From: an uncultured Oscillospiraceae bacterium
GTDB lineage: Bacteria > Bacillota > Clostridia > Oscillospirales > Oscillospiraceae
Direction: 5' to 3'
DNA: 64,000 nucleotides
NCBI GenBank assembly: GCA_934670025.1
Contig: CAKUOS010000001.1
Coordinates: forward strand, 62,001 to 126,000
A program made the translations under genes and the position numbers. Positions within the stretch are counted from its first letter, which is position 1, and the number at the start of each line of letters is the position of its first letter. Positions 30,186-38,872 of the stretch are shown in pieces. The notes beneath the pieces are model-generated. The model saw nothing but the letters and a program-made list of their open reading frames with translations. It did no database searches and had not been told where the DNA came from.

Positions 30186-31055
30186 TTAGAAGATGGCGAC
30201 GACAGCGCCGTTGTAGGTGTTTTCGATGTAGGTCTTCACAGCGTCGGACTGGAGAGCCTTGACGAGCGCCTGGATCTTGGCGGAGTTCTCTTCACCGGCA
30301 CGGCAGGCGACGATGTTGGCGTAGGTCTGGGCGGCGTCACCGGAAGCGTCCTCGATGGCCAGCGCATCGGAGACGTGCAGACCGGCCTGGAGGGCATAGT
30401 TGCCGTTGATGACGGCGACAGTGCCGGGGTTGGCGTTGGCCAGCTGCGCGGGGACGGTATCGGCCTGGAGCGCCTGCACGTCGTGGCCCTTGGCGTCGAC
30501 GATGTCGAGCGTGGTCACGCCCTTTTCGGCGGAAGCGTCAGCCGGGAGCTCGATGAGGCCTTCCTGGGCCAGAAGAAGCAGCGCGCGCGTCTCGTTGGAA
30601 TCGTCAGCCGGGATCAGGATGGTCGCGTCGGAAGCGATATCGGCGACGGACTTGACGTCGTTGGAGTACAGGCCGAACGGCTCATAGTGGATCTTGGCGG
30701 CGGAGACGAGATCGGTGCCGTTGGAGGCGTTGAAGCTGTTGAGGTACGGGGTATGCTGGAAGTAGTTGGCGTCGAGAGAGCCGTCGGCCAGAGACTGGTT
30801 CGGCAGGACATAGTCGTCGTAAACAACGATCTGGAGGTCATAACCCTCGGCGGCAAGCGCGTCCTTGACCTGCTCGAGGATCTCGGCGTGCGGCGTGGAG
30901 GATGCGCCGACCTTCAGGACTTCCAGTTCGGTGGAAGCGGCGGGGGTTTCGGCGGCAGCGGGCGTTTCGGCGGCCGGGGTCTCCTTGGCGGCGCAGCCGG
31001 CGAGGGCCGCGACGATCAGCAGCGCGGAAAGAACGATAGCAAGAACCTTTTTCAT
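30186..31055 (-). CDS. metQ: Methionine ABC transporter substrate-binding lipoprotein MetQ
   Basis: A 289-residue lipoprotein: signal peptide with lipobox LAGC (Cys near residue 21), an Ala/Pro/Thr-rich linker with repeated ETPAA, then the NLPA domain (LKVGASSTPHAEILEQVKD, YVLPNQSLADGSLDANYFQHTPYL, the MetQ ligand region). It captures methionine outside the membrane. AAGGAG precedes the ATG. It is the last gene of metN-metI-metQ. Confidence 0.95.
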   Translation of the reverse strand: MKKVLAIVLSALLIVAALAGCAAKETPAAETPAAAETPAASTELEVLKVGASSTPHAEILEQVKDALAAEGYDLQIVVYDDYVLPNQSLADGSLDANYFQHTPYLNSFNASNGTDLVSAAKIHYEPFGLYSNDVKSVADIASDATILIPADDSNETRALLLLAQEGLIELPADASAEKGVTTLDIVDAKGHDVQALQADTVPAQLANANPGTVAVINGNYALQAGLHVSDALAIEDASGDAAQTYANIVACRAGEENSAKIQALVKALQSDAVKTYIENTYNGAVVAIF

Positions 31056-31124
31056 GATAAAATCTCCTTTTTATTCAGAATCAATTTCAAAATGGCGGAC
31101 AGACAGACGGTTTTGCATGGTCGG

Positions 31125-31181
31125 TCACATTCGTCCGCATCGCCAGTTGATGCGCAGCAGGCGCTCGAAAATGAGACGCAT
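31125..31181 (-). CDS. Possible 18-residue peptide between metI and metQ
   Basis: AAAGGAG overlaps the metI stop and sits 8 bases before an ATG opening an 18-codon frame (MRLIFERLLRINWRCGRM). It is basic and has a single Cys. It could be a translated coupling peptide or chance; the remaining 69 bases to metQ show no terminator. Confidence 0.35.
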   Translation of the reverse strand: MRLIFERLLRINWRCGRM

Positions 31182-31195
31182 GGAAATGACTCCTT

Positions 31196-31873
31196 TCAGC
31201 GGGCACGTTTGTCCGTCGCGCGGGCGATGGCCGTGCCGAGGATCTGGATGAGCTGGACAATGACGACGATCAGCAGGACGCAGACCCAGACGATGAGCTT
31301 CTGGCTGCGCTGATGGCCGTAGATGATGGCGATCTGGCCGAGGCCCGTGCCGCCGAGCGTCGCGGCCAGCGCGGTATAGCTGAGGATCGTCACGGTGGAG
31401 ATCACGCAGCCCGAGATGAGCGACGGCTTTGCCTCCGGCAGGAGCACGCGGCAGACGATCTGCAAATTCGTGCAGCCCATGGCCTGCGCGGCCTCGATGA
31501 CGCCGGCGGGAACCTCTTTGAGGGAGGATTCGACCATGCGCGCCACATACGGCGCGGCGGCGATGATGAGCGTGACGATGACCGCGCCGTTGCCCGTCGA
31601 CGTGCCAAGCAGGAGCCGCGCCGCCGGGATCATGGCGACCATCAGGATGACCGCCGGGATCGAGCGGAAGAAGTTCACGATGAAGCCGAGCACGGTATTG
31701 ACGCCCTTACTCGGGTGCAGGCCGTCTTTGTCCGTGACCCAGAGGATCACGCCGAGCGGCAGGCCGATGAGGTAGGCAAACAGCGTCGTCAGGCCGGTCA
31801 TATAGACCGTCTGCCAGATGCCGAGCTGGATGATGTAGTTCTCCCACAGCTTCATGAAGAATTCCGTTGCCAT
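31196..31873 (-). CDS. metI: Methionine ABC transporter permease MetI
   Basis: A 225-residue inner-membrane permease with five to six helices and the MetI loop that contacts the ATPase (EAAQAMGCTNLQIVCRVLLPEA). IIAAAPYVARMVESSL and ATLGGTGLGQIAI are typical. Its ATG is 1 base past the metN stop, with AAGGAGGAG in the metN end, so translation is coupled. Confidence 0.95.
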   Translation of the reverse strand: MATEFFMKLWENYIIQLGIWQTVYMTGLTTLFAYLIGLPLGVILWVTDKDGLHPSKGVNTVLGFIVNFFRSIPAVILMVAMIPAARLLLGTSTGNGAVIVTLIIAAAPYVARMVESSLKEVPAGVIEAAQAMGCTNLQIVCRVLLPEAKPSLISGCVISTVTILSYTALAATLGGTGLGQIAIIYGHQRSQKLIVWVCVLLIVVIVQLIQILGTAIARATDKRAR

Positions 31874-31874
31874 A

Positions 31875-32867
31875 TTACCGCTCCTCCTTCCACGTCAGGC
31901 CGCTGTTTTTGAGCCAGGCGATGATCTTATCCGCCTCATGCTCGTCGTTCGGCAGCTCGAGGATCATATGGCCGTAGGCCGCGCCCTCGACGGATTTCGT
32001 GTCGGCGAACAGCACGTTCACCGGCGCGCGGCAGGCGAGGATCATCTCGGAAATGACGGGCTTCTGCGTGTTTTCGCCGTTGAAGATCAGGCGGAGCTTT
32101 CTGCCGCCGGTCGTGGAATCGAGCACGGGCCGCTCCTGCGGCAGAACCAGCTCCCGCGCGATGGCGGACTGCGGATTGGTAAAGACGTCGGCAACCTTGC
32201 CTTCCTCGGCGATGGAGGAATGATCGATGACCGCGACGCGGTCACAGATCTGGTCGATGACCTTCATCTCATGCGTGATGATGATGATCGTGACGCCGAG
32301 CGTTTTGTTGATCTCGCGCAGCAGCTCGAGGATCGCGCGCGTCGTGTTGGGGTCGAGCGCGCTGGTCGCTTCGTCGCACAGCAGATACTTCGGATTCGTA
32401 GCCAGCGCGCGGGCGATGGCCACGCGCTGCTTCTGGCCGCCGGAGAGCTGCGACGGATAGCTCGCGGCCTTGTCCCCGAGGCCGACGATGTTCAAAAGCT
32501 CCTCCGCGCGCTTTTTTGCCTCCGCCTTCGGCGTGCCGCCGATCTCCAGCGGGAAGCAGACGTTGCGCAGGACCGAGCGCTGCTCGAGCAGGTTGAAGCT
32601 CTGGAAGATCATGCCGATCTGCCGCCGCATGGCGAGAAGCTCCTTCCGGTCAAGCGCGGTGAGGTTTTTGCCGTCGACCCACACCTCACCGGACGTCGGC
32701 CGCTCCAGCAGGTTGATGCAGCGCACGAGCGTCGATTTGCCTGCACCGGACAGGCCGATGATGCCGAAGATCTCGCCGTCGGCGATGGTGAGGTTTACAT
32801 CCTTCAGCGCTTCGACGCTTCCGGAGGCGGAGGTATAGATCTTGCCGAGGTGCTTTAACTCGATCAT
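31875..32867 (-). CDS. metN: Methionine ABC transporter ATP-binding protein MetN
   Basis: A 330-residue ATPase: Walker A GLSGAGKST (38-46), signature LSGGQKQR, Walker B YLLCDEATSALD, and a C-terminal NIL/ACT-like domain (from about 255; EMILACRAPVNVLFADTKSVEG) that senses intracellular methionine and inhibits transport. The start at 32867 has AAGGAG 8 bases upstream; an earlier in-frame ATG (32891) has none. Expression is likely controlled by the leader peptide/attenuator upstream. Confidence 0.96.
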   Translation of the reverse strand: MIELKHLGKIYTSASGSVEALKDVNLTIADGEIFGIIGLSGAGKSTLVRCINLLERPTSGEVWVDGKNLTALDRKELLAMRRQIGMIFQSFNLLEQRSVLRNVCFPLEIGGTPKAEAKKRAEELLNIVGLGDKAASYPSQLSGGQKQRVAIARALATNPKYLLCDEATSALDPNTTRAILELLREINKTLGVTIIIITHEMKVIDQICDRVAVIDHSSIAEEGKVADVFTNPQSAIARELVLPQERPVLDSTTGGRKLRLIFNGENTQKPVISEMILACRAPVNVLFADTKSVEGAAYGHMILELPNDEHEADKIIAWLKNSGLTWKEER

Positions 32868-32935
32868 GGGAAAAGCTCCTTCCGTCTGCATATTTCTGAG
32901 GAAACTGACTGAAACAGTATGCTTTTATAAAGCAA

Positions 32936-32973
32936 TAAAAATGAGCCGGGAAACTCACATCGTTTCTCAGCTC
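32936..32973 (-). terminator. Candidate attenuator hairpin ahead of metN
   Basis: On the minus strand GAGCTGAGAAAC pairs with GTTTCCCGGCTC (one wobble, one mismatch) across a 7-base loop, then ATTTTTATT. It lies between the Met-rich leader ORF and metN, the position of a transcription attenuator. Confidence 0.65.
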
Positions 32974-33004
32974 CAAATTCCTGATATTCTACACCGGAAT
33001 TGGT

Positions 33005-33103
33005 TTATTCGGAAACAAGGCGAGCCGAATTTTGAGCACGGGAAATCATGCACATGAAGCACATGCGCATCGACATCATCATGGTGATCGTGTAACCCGT
33101 CAT
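33005..33103 (-). CDS. Met/Cys-rich leader peptide of metNIQ (32 residues)
   Basis: Starts 37 bases behind a strong promoter, with AAAGGAG 9 bases ahead of the ATG. Of 32 residues, 8 are Met and 2 are Cys, concentrated in TITMMMSMRMCFMCMISR. Such runs are expected of peptides whose translation senses charged tRNA-Met or Cys. A terminator-like hairpin follows before metN. The codon run is real sequence; the regulatory role is inference from position and composition. Confidence 0.8.
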   Translation of the reverse strand: MTGYTITMMMSMRMCFMCMISRAQNSARLVSE

Positions 33104-33136
33104 CGTGTTCGGCTCCTTTCTTTTGATCTTGGGGCC

Positions 33137-33165
33137 ATTATAGCGATTTGCAGCAGAAAAGTCAA
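33137..33165 (-). promoter_or_regulatory. Promoter of the metNIQ leader transcript
   Basis: TTGACT and TATAAT with 17-base spacing on the minus strand. Confidence 0.88.
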
Positions 33166-33194
33166 TGGATATTTCGGCAAAAAAAGGGGCGTCA

Positions 33195-33223
33195 TTGACA
33201 TACTTTTTGTGCAGGGATATAAT
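33195..33223 (+). promoter_or_regulatory. Promoter of the PfkB kinase gene
   Basis: TTGACA and TATAAT with 17-base spacing; perfect hexamers, divergent from the met promoter only 30 bases away. Confidence 0.9.
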
Positions 33224-33265
33224 AAGGACAAAGAAAGCGGCAGATGCCGCAACGGAGGATTTACC

Positions 33266-34153
33266 ATGAAGGTTGTTAACATCGGTTCCATGAATATCGA
33301 CTATGTCTATCAGATGGCGCACTTTATCCGCCCCGGCGAGACTGCGCCATGCAAGGCGCGCACGGCCGGCTGCGGCGGCAAGGGGCTCAATCAGTCCGTC
33401 GCGCTGGCCCAGGCGGGCCTCGCGGTTTACCACGCGGGCCTGATCGGCCCGGAGGCCGGGTTCCTCGTGCAGAAGATGCAGGAAAAGGGCGTCGACACGA
33501 GTCTCATCCGCGCGGGCGAAGGCGCCAACGGCCACGCGATCATCCAGGTCGACGAAGCCGGGCAGAACTGCATCATCCTCTACCCCGGCACGAACCACCA
33601 GTTCACGCATGACTACATCGACGGCGTGCTTTCGCACTTCGCGCCCGGCGACATCGCCGTTTTACAGAACGAGATCAACGAGATCCCATATATCATCGAG
33701 CGCTGCCACGAAGCGGGTATCCGCGTGGCATTCAACGCCGCGCCGTATCAGGACGAGATCCGGGATTACCCGCTGGACAAGCTCACGTGGCTGATCGTCA
33801 ACGAGGTCGAGGGCGGCGGTCTGTCGGGCGAGACAAATTTTGAGCGCATCGCCGACACGCTGCACGAAGCGTACCCGCAGTGCGGCGTGATGCTGACGAT
33901 GGGAAGCGCAGGCTGCCTCTACCGCGGCGCGCACGACACCGTCCGCATCCCGGCCTTTTCGGTCAACGCCGTCGACACGACGGCCGCGGGCGACACGTTC
34001 ATCGGCTACTTTATCCGCGGCATGGCCGACGGTCTGCCGGTGGAGCAGACGCTGCGCCTGGCGTCGATGGCCAGCGCCATCGCCGTCACACGGCCCGGCG
34101 CAGCCGATTCCGTCCCGGCGTATGACGAGGTCATCGCCGCGCTTCAGGCGTAA
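33266..34153 (+). CDS. PfkB-family carbohydrate kinase (ribokinase-like)
   Basis: A 295-residue sugar kinase. N-terminal GSMNIDYVYQM, the PfkB-1 motif around AGCGGKGLNQSVALAQAG (usual GGKGANQA), and the PfkB-2 catalytic motif DTTAAGDTFIGYF with the general-base Asp. Closest in layout to ribokinase (RbsK). The sugar is unproven, but ribose would fit with the ribose-1-phosphate chemistry of the nucleoside genes at the window start. Start 33266 has GGAGG 7 bases upstream; the long upstream frame crosses the promoter. Confidence 0.85.
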   Translation: MKVVNIGSMNIDYVYQMAHFIRPGETAPCKARTAGCGGKGLNQSVALAQAGLAVYHAGLIGPEAGFLVQKMQEKGVDTSLIRAGEGANGHAIIQVDEAGQNCIILYPGTNHQFTHDYIDGVLSHFAPGDIAVLQNEINEIPYIIERCHEAGIRVAFNAAPYQDEIRDYPLDKLTWLIVNEVEGGGLSGETNFERIADTLHEAYPQCGVMLTMGSAGCLYRGAHDTVRIPAFSVNAVDTTAAGDTFIGYFIRGMADGLPVEQTLRLASMASAIAVTRPGAADSVPAYDEVIAALQA

Positions 34154-34161
34154 ATACAGGC

Positions 34162-34203
34162 AAACACGCCCGCAGATGTGCATCTGCGGGCGTGTTTTTG
34201 TGC
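34162..34203. terminator. Bidirectional terminator between kinase and htrA
   Basis: A long stem AAACACGCCCGCAGATG and complement with flanking A/T runs serves both convergent units. Confidence 0.9.
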
Positions 34204-34208
34204 TTTTT

Positions 34209-35645
34209 TCAGTTGCCGAAGCCGAAATCGTAATCCTCGAAGCCCGGGATGGTGTAGTCCCCGGAGGAATCGGACTGGCCGCCGATCTGATCCTGCGCGG
34301 CGGCCTCGGACGCGGCGATCTCATCCTCGCCGGGACGCTCGTCCAGCGTCAGCGTCAGATCGAGCCGCGCGCCGGCGCGGTAGATCTTCATCGTGACGGT
34401 GTCGCCCGCGCGGCGCTTGCTGAGCGCGGAGGCAAGGTCGGTGTACGAGCCGATCTCGCGGCCGTCGAACTCGATGATGATGTCGCTCGGCTGCATCCCG
34501 GCTTTCTCGGCGCAGCTGCCCGGCTCGACCGTGACGATCTGCGGGCCGCAGGGGAGATTGTACGTCGCGGCAACCGTCGCGTCCAGCTCCTGCACGGTCA
34601 CGCCGAGATACGCCCGGCCGACGACGCGGCCGTACTGCTGCAAATCATAGACCACGCGCAGCACGTCGTTGATCGGGATGGCGAAGCCGATGCCCTCGAT
34701 CGACGCGCCGGAGGCCGTGGACCCGGAATATTTGGCCGTCGTGATGCCGATGACGTTGCCGTTCATGTCAAACAGCGGCCCGCCCGAGTTGCCCGCGTTG
34801 ATGGCCGCGTCGGTCTGGAGCATATTGATCGGTGCGCCGTCGGTGTTGATCTCGCGGTCGAGCGCGCTGATATACCCGGCGGTCATCGTGAAGGTCAGCT
34901 CGCCAAGGGGATTGCCGATGGCCTCGACCGTCTCGCCGACCTCGATCGCGTCAGAATCGCCGACCGTGACGGTTTGCAGGTCCGCCGCGTCGATCTTCAG
35001 AAGCGCAACATCGTTCATGCTGTCGGTCCCGACGACGGCGGCGGGGTATTCCGCACCGGAATAGAGGCGCACGACGATCGTGCCGTCGTCCGCGTCGGCG
35101 ACGACGTGGTTATTCGTGACGATATATCCGTCCGCGGTCAGGACAAAGCCGCTGCCGGTGCAGGAATTCGTGGCCGTCTGGCCCCAGACGTTCGTCGTGA
35201 CCTCGGTCGCAATGCCGCAGACCGCGCCGACGTTCATCTGATAGACCTGGCTCGGCGTGAGCGTCTTGCTGCCTGCGTTGGACGGCAGCGCATCGGGCAG
35301 CGGCGCGGTCTCGAGCCGGTAGGGCTTCTCCGTTTCGGCCGGTTCTGCGGGCGATTCGGGCGCAACGTCGGGCACGGGCTGCGCGGCAGCGGTCTGGGCC
35401 GCTTCCTGCTCGGCAAGGTTCTTCTGCCCGATGGCGTCGATGGCCTTTGTCAGCATCGACCCGCCGACGCCCGCGATGATCGCCACCGCGGCCAGCAGCG
35501 CCGCGATCTTCAGGCCCGTATGCTTGTTGCGGCGGCACTCCTGCCGCGCCTGCGCAAAGACCTCGCGCGAGGCCGGCTGCGGCTGCGGCGCGTCCCCGAC
35601 GGGCTCGAAGCTGTAATTCATTTTTTCGTTGTGTTCGTTATCCAT
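34209..35645 (-). CDS. HtrA/DegP-like membrane serine protease with PDZ domain
   Basis: A 478-residue protein anchored by one N-terminal helix (about 44-65, LKIAALLAAVAIIAGVGG). The trypsin-like domain holds His180 (TNNHVVAD), Asp212 (NDVALLKI) and Ser287 (GNSGGPLF); one PDZ domain follows (about 335-435, GRAYLGVTVQ and DIIIEFDGREI). It degrades or refolds damaged surface proteins outside the membrane. GAGGAG precedes the ATG. It is last in a run that begins with nfo and includes FtsW- and PBP-type genes. Confidence 0.94.
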   Translation of the reverse strand: MDNEHNEKMNYSFEPVGDAPQPQPASREVFAQARQECRRNKHTGLKIAALLAAVAIIAGVGGSMLTKAIDAIGQKNLAEQEAAQTAAAQPVPDVAPESPAEPAETEKPYRLETAPLPDALPSNAGSKTLTPSQVYQMNVGAVCGIATEVTTNVWGQTATNSCTGSGFVLTADGYIVTNNHVVADADDGTIVVRLYSGAEYPAAVVGTDSMNDVALLKIDAADLQTVTVGDSDAIEVGETVEAIGNPLGELTFTMTAGYISALDREINTDGAPINMLQTDAAINAGNSGGPLFDMNGNVIGITTAKYSGSTASGASIEGIGFAIPINDVLRVVYDLQQYGRVVGRAYLGVTVQELDATVAATYNLPCGPQIVTVEPGSCAEKAGMQPSDIIIEFDGREIGSYTDLASALSKRRAGDTVTMKIYRAGARLDLTLTLDERPGEDEIAASEAAAQDQIGGQSDSSGDYTIPGFEDYDFGFGN

Positions 35646-35702
35646 GCTGCGCTCCTCATCTGTTCTGGTACTTTTCGGTTAGCTTTCCCGCGTGTATGCG
35701 GT

Positions 35703-37082
35703 TTACTCGTTGGGATTCGGCGTGTCAAGCAGCGTCTTGCAGGCCTCGAGGACCTTCGCCGCGACCGGCACGGCGATCTGCGATCCGGAGCCGCCCTGCT
35801 CGACGAACACGACGAACGCCAGCGGGTACGCCGCGTCCTGCACAAAGCCCGCGAACATGGCGTCGGACGGGCCGTTTTCGCGCTCGGCAGTACCGGTCTT
35901 GCCGCAGACCGTCAGGCTGCCGAACTGCCACGCGCCGTATTGATTCACGACCGCGCTGCGCATCATCGTGCCGAGCGCGGCGGCGGTCTGTTCGCTCAGA
36001 AGCTGCCCCGTGGAGGCAGTCTGCGCTTCGTAGACCGTCTGCCCTGCGCGGGAGATTTTCTGCATCAGGTACGGCTCGGCGGCCGCGCCGCCGTTTGCGA
36101 TCACGCCCATGTAACACAAAAACTGCACGGCGGTGATCTGGTCGGTATACTGGCCGATGCCGGCCCAGGCAACGCTGCCCTCGTCCGCGTCCGACAGATC
36201 GACCGTCGAGCGCGCGGTATAGCCGTCGCACGCGAGCGCGCCGGTGAGCCCCAGCGCATCCACGGTCTTTTGCAGCGCGTCCGCGCCGAGTTTGGCGGCG
36301 AGTTCGCCGTAATAGACGTTGCACGAGTGCGCCAGCGCCTGCGCCATCGAGATCGTGCCGTGCGTGCCCATGCAGACGATCTTCTGCCCGCCGATGATCG
36401 TCTCGCCGGTGCAGGTGAAGGTCAGCGACTGCGCATCCGGGAGATTTTCCAGCGCGCAGGCCGTCGTCACGAGCTTGAAGATCGAGCCCGGCGTATAGGC
36501 CGCGTCAAAAAAGCGGTTGAGATACACGCCGTCATACGCGCCGGTCGTGTCGCCTGCGATGTCGGGGATATTGTCGGGGTCGTAGCTGGGGCTCGTCACG
36601 GCGCAGAGAATTTCGCCCGTCTGATAGTTATACACGCCGACGGTGCCATGGTAGCTGCCGAGCGCCCGTAGGGCAGCCGTCTGCACGTCGGCGCTGATGG
36701 TCAGCCGCGCGCTGGCCGTGCCCTTGGCGGCCTCGTTGAGTCCGGAAATTTTGTCGTAGCCGATCATCTGCTCGGCGAAATTGCCAAGCAGCGGCGCGCT
36801 GATATAGCCGTAGCGGTCGCCGAGCAGGTGGACCGTCGCGGTGCGGACCGCCGCGTCGGCACTGTAGACGCGCCCGTCGGTGGTATTCAGGATGCGCACG
36901 CCCATGCGGTCGTAAATTTTGCCGCCGGTGAGGTTCGTGCCGGTGTAGACGTGCGGAGAACCGGAAAATGTGACCCATTTTTCGGCGTTGACGGCGTATT
37001 TCACGCCGAAGGCCAGCGTCCCCACAGCCAGAACCAGCGCCAGCGCCAGCGCGAACAGCGCGCGGCGCGATACTTTTTTCAT
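35703..37082 (-). CDS. Class B penicillin-binding protein (PBP2/FtsI type transpeptidase)
   Basis: A 459-residue peptidoglycan transpeptidase with one N-terminal membrane helix (about 9-28). Active-site motifs: SIFK (Ser200, Lys203), SCN (254-256) and KTGT (396-399). It lacks the large N-terminal extension of typical PBP2b and has no PASTA domain, so it resembles the PbpA type paired with RodA/FtsW-like proteins. Its ATG overlaps the upstream FHA-FtsW gene by 4 bases, consistent with a SEDS-bPBP pair. Confidence 0.92.
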   Translation of the reverse strand: MKKVSRRALFALALALVLAVGTLAFGVKYAVNAEKWVTFSGSPHVYTGTNLTGGKIYDRMGVRILNTTDGRVYSADAAVRTATVHLLGDRYGYISAPLLGNFAEQMIGYDKISGLNEAAKGTASARLTISADVQTAALRALGSYHGTVGVYNYQTGEILCAVTSPSYDPDNIPDIAGDTTGAYDGVYLNRFFDAAYTPGSIFKLVTTACALENLPDAQSLTFTCTGETIIGGQKIVCMGTHGTISMAQALAHSCNVYYGELAAKLGADALQKTVDALGLTGALACDGYTARSTVDLSDADEGSVAWAGIGQYTDQITAVQFLCYMGVIANGGAAAEPYLMQKISRAGQTVYEAQTASTGQLLSEQTAAALGTMMRSAVVNQYGAWQFGSLTVCGKTGTAERENGPSDAMFAGFVQDAAYPLAFVVFVEQGGSGSQIAVPVAAKVLEACKTLLDTPNPNE

Positions 37083-38872
37083 GTCCGCGCCTCCTTTTCT
37101 CCGTCCGGACGCCAGACGGCGTCGTCATCCGCCGCAGGCGCGGACGCAGGCTCTTCCGGAGCGTCCGCCGGTTCGTCCGCGGCAGGCTTCACGCCGCGCG
37201 GCAGACGGATGGCGAACGAAGCGTTCTGCCGCGTGTCGGCGGCCTTGATAAAGCCGAGCAGCGCCCAGACGCAGAGCATACTCGATCCGCCGTTTGAAAC
37301 GAACGGGAACGTCACGCCCGTCAGCGGCAGGAAATCGGCCATACCGAATACGTTGAGGATCGTCTGCGTGACCATGACGGTCACGGCGGCGCACGCGCCG
37401 ATCGTATAGAAGCAGCTGCGCCCGGCCGGCGCCGAACGCACCGCAAAGCACGCGAGGATCACGATGCACGCGACCATCAAAATCGCCAGCAGCAGACCCC
37501 ATTCCTCCGACACGAAGGCGAAGACGAGGTCGGTATCGGACGCGGCGACGTATTTGAGCCAGCCCTTCCCCGGCCCGAGGCCAAACAGGCCGCCCGAGGC
37601 GATGCACATCATCGAGCGCGTCTGGGAATAGCCGGTCGTGAGGGCATAGTCCCACACGTGGCCCCACGCCTCAAACCGGTTGCGCGCATACGGCAGAAAC
37701 CGCAGCAGCAGAATGCCCGCGAAGCCCGTCGAGGCGACGGCCAGCGCGATGGTCGCAAAGTTTCCGGAGCGCATGAACGCGACGACGAGGAAGGCGACGA
37801 AGAAGATGACCGCCGTGCCGAAGTCCTTCATCAGCGCCAGACAGCAGCAGATGGCCGCGGAGTAGGCGATGAACAGCGTCAGGTTGCGCTTGGCCATCAG
37901 GCGCGAGAGCGTCGACGCGCCGACGTAGATGAAGCAGACCTTCACCAGCTCCGACGGCTGGAACGACACGCCGCCAAGCTGGATCCAGTTGCGCGCGCCG
38001 AATTTTTCCACGCCGAAGGCAAGGTTGAACACCAGAAGGCCCATGCCCGCGACCGCGGCCAGATAGCGCACAGCCTTGGCCCGGGACAGATCGCGCAGCG
38101 ACCAGCAGACGAACACGAACGCCGCGACGCCCGCCGTGATGGCGAGAAATTCCTTTTTCAGGCTCTCCGGCGCGGAGCTTGAGACGACGCAGAGGCCCAT
38201 CGTGCTCAGGAAAAAGGCCAGCGTCTCCACCTCAAAGCCCGTGCGGCGCAGCAGGCGCATCGCCAGATACAGCACCCATTGCAGCGCCATCAGGCCGCCG
38301 ACGGCACTGACGGTCAGCATGGGGTCTGCGCCGCCGCTCACGAGCTGGAACACGGCCAGGATCTGAAACAGCGTCAGAAGCAGCAGCGTCGGCGCCTGAC
38401 GCACGGCCAGACCCGCGCGTGTGCGCGTGCCGGCCTGGATGCGCTCCTGCTCTTTGGTGAGCGGCACAAGCGTAAAGTTGACGCCGCCCATCGTAATGAT
38501 GTCGCCGAAGCGCACGGCGGCCAGCGCAGTCTGCTTGCCGTTTAAAAACACGCCCGATTTGGAGTGCGCGTCGGAGATCGTCCAGCTGCCGTCGTCATAG
38601 CGCGTCAGCACCGCGTGTGTGCGCGAGACGGTCGGATAGCCGAGCTGCACGTCGCAGCCCGCGCCGCGGCCGATGAGACTCTCCCAGTGCGTGACGGGGA
38701 TATGCGCGCCGTCGGGCGTCGTCAGCCAGGCCCAGACCTCCGGTTCGCGGCGGAACGTCAGAAGACTCACCGCGCAGCGGATGAGGATCCCCAGTGCCAG
38801 CAGCGGAAACACATACCGCAGCCACGAAACGGGCGCAAACTGCGAAAAAAACGCGGTCAGGGCATCCCTCAT
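37079..38872 (-). CDS. FHA-SEDS fusion: FtsW/RodA/SpoVE-type glycosyltransferase with N-terminal FHA domain
   Basis: A 597-residue protein. Residues 18-37 are a membrane helix; residues 61-137 form an FHA phosphothreonine-binding domain (LIGRG, SRTH at 83-86, GVFLNG); from about 155 a SEDS core of roughly ten helices follows (GARNWIQLGGVSFQPSELVKV; MCIASGGLFGLGPGKG; LPLTGVTFPFVSNGGSSML). SEDS proteins polymerise lipid II with a partner class B PBP, which is the next gene. The FHA domain suggests binding to a phosphorylated protein, probably under a Ser/Thr kinase encoded elsewhere. Confidence 0.92.
   Translation of the reverse strand: MRDALTAFFSQFAPVSWLRYVFPLLALGILIRCAVSLLTFRREPEVWAWLTTPDGAHIPVTHWESLIGRGAGCDVQLGYPTVSRTHAVLTRYDDGSWTISDAHSKSGVFLNGKQTALAAVRFGDIITMGGVNFTLVPLTKEQERIQAGTRTRAGLAVRQAPTLLLLTLFQILAVFQLVSGGADPMLTVSAVGGLMALQWVLYLAMRLLRRTGFEVETLAFFLSTMGLCVVSSSAPESLKKEFLAITAGVAAFVFVCWSLRDLSRAKAVRYLAAVAGMGLLVFNLAFGVEKFGARNWIQLGGVSFQPSELVKVCFIYVGASTLSRLMAKRNLTLFIAYSAAICCCLALMKDFGTAVIFFVAFLVVAFMRSGNFATIALAVASTGFAGILLLRFLPYARNRFEAWGHVWDYALTTGYSQTRSMMCIASGGLFGLGPGKGWLKYVAASDTDLVFAFVSEEWGLLLAILMVACIVILACFAVRSAPAGRSCFYTIGACAAVTVMVTQTILNVFGMADFLPLTGVTFPFVSNGGSSMLCVWALLGFIKAADTRQNASFAIRLPRGVKPAADEPADAPEEPASAPAADDDAVWRPDGEKEART

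Noticed and set aside
34122..36671. An 849-codon plus-strand frame opposite htrA and the PBP
   Set aside because: Antisense shadow with no ribosome site and Arg/Asp/His-rich composition; both genes beneath have intact catalytic motifs.
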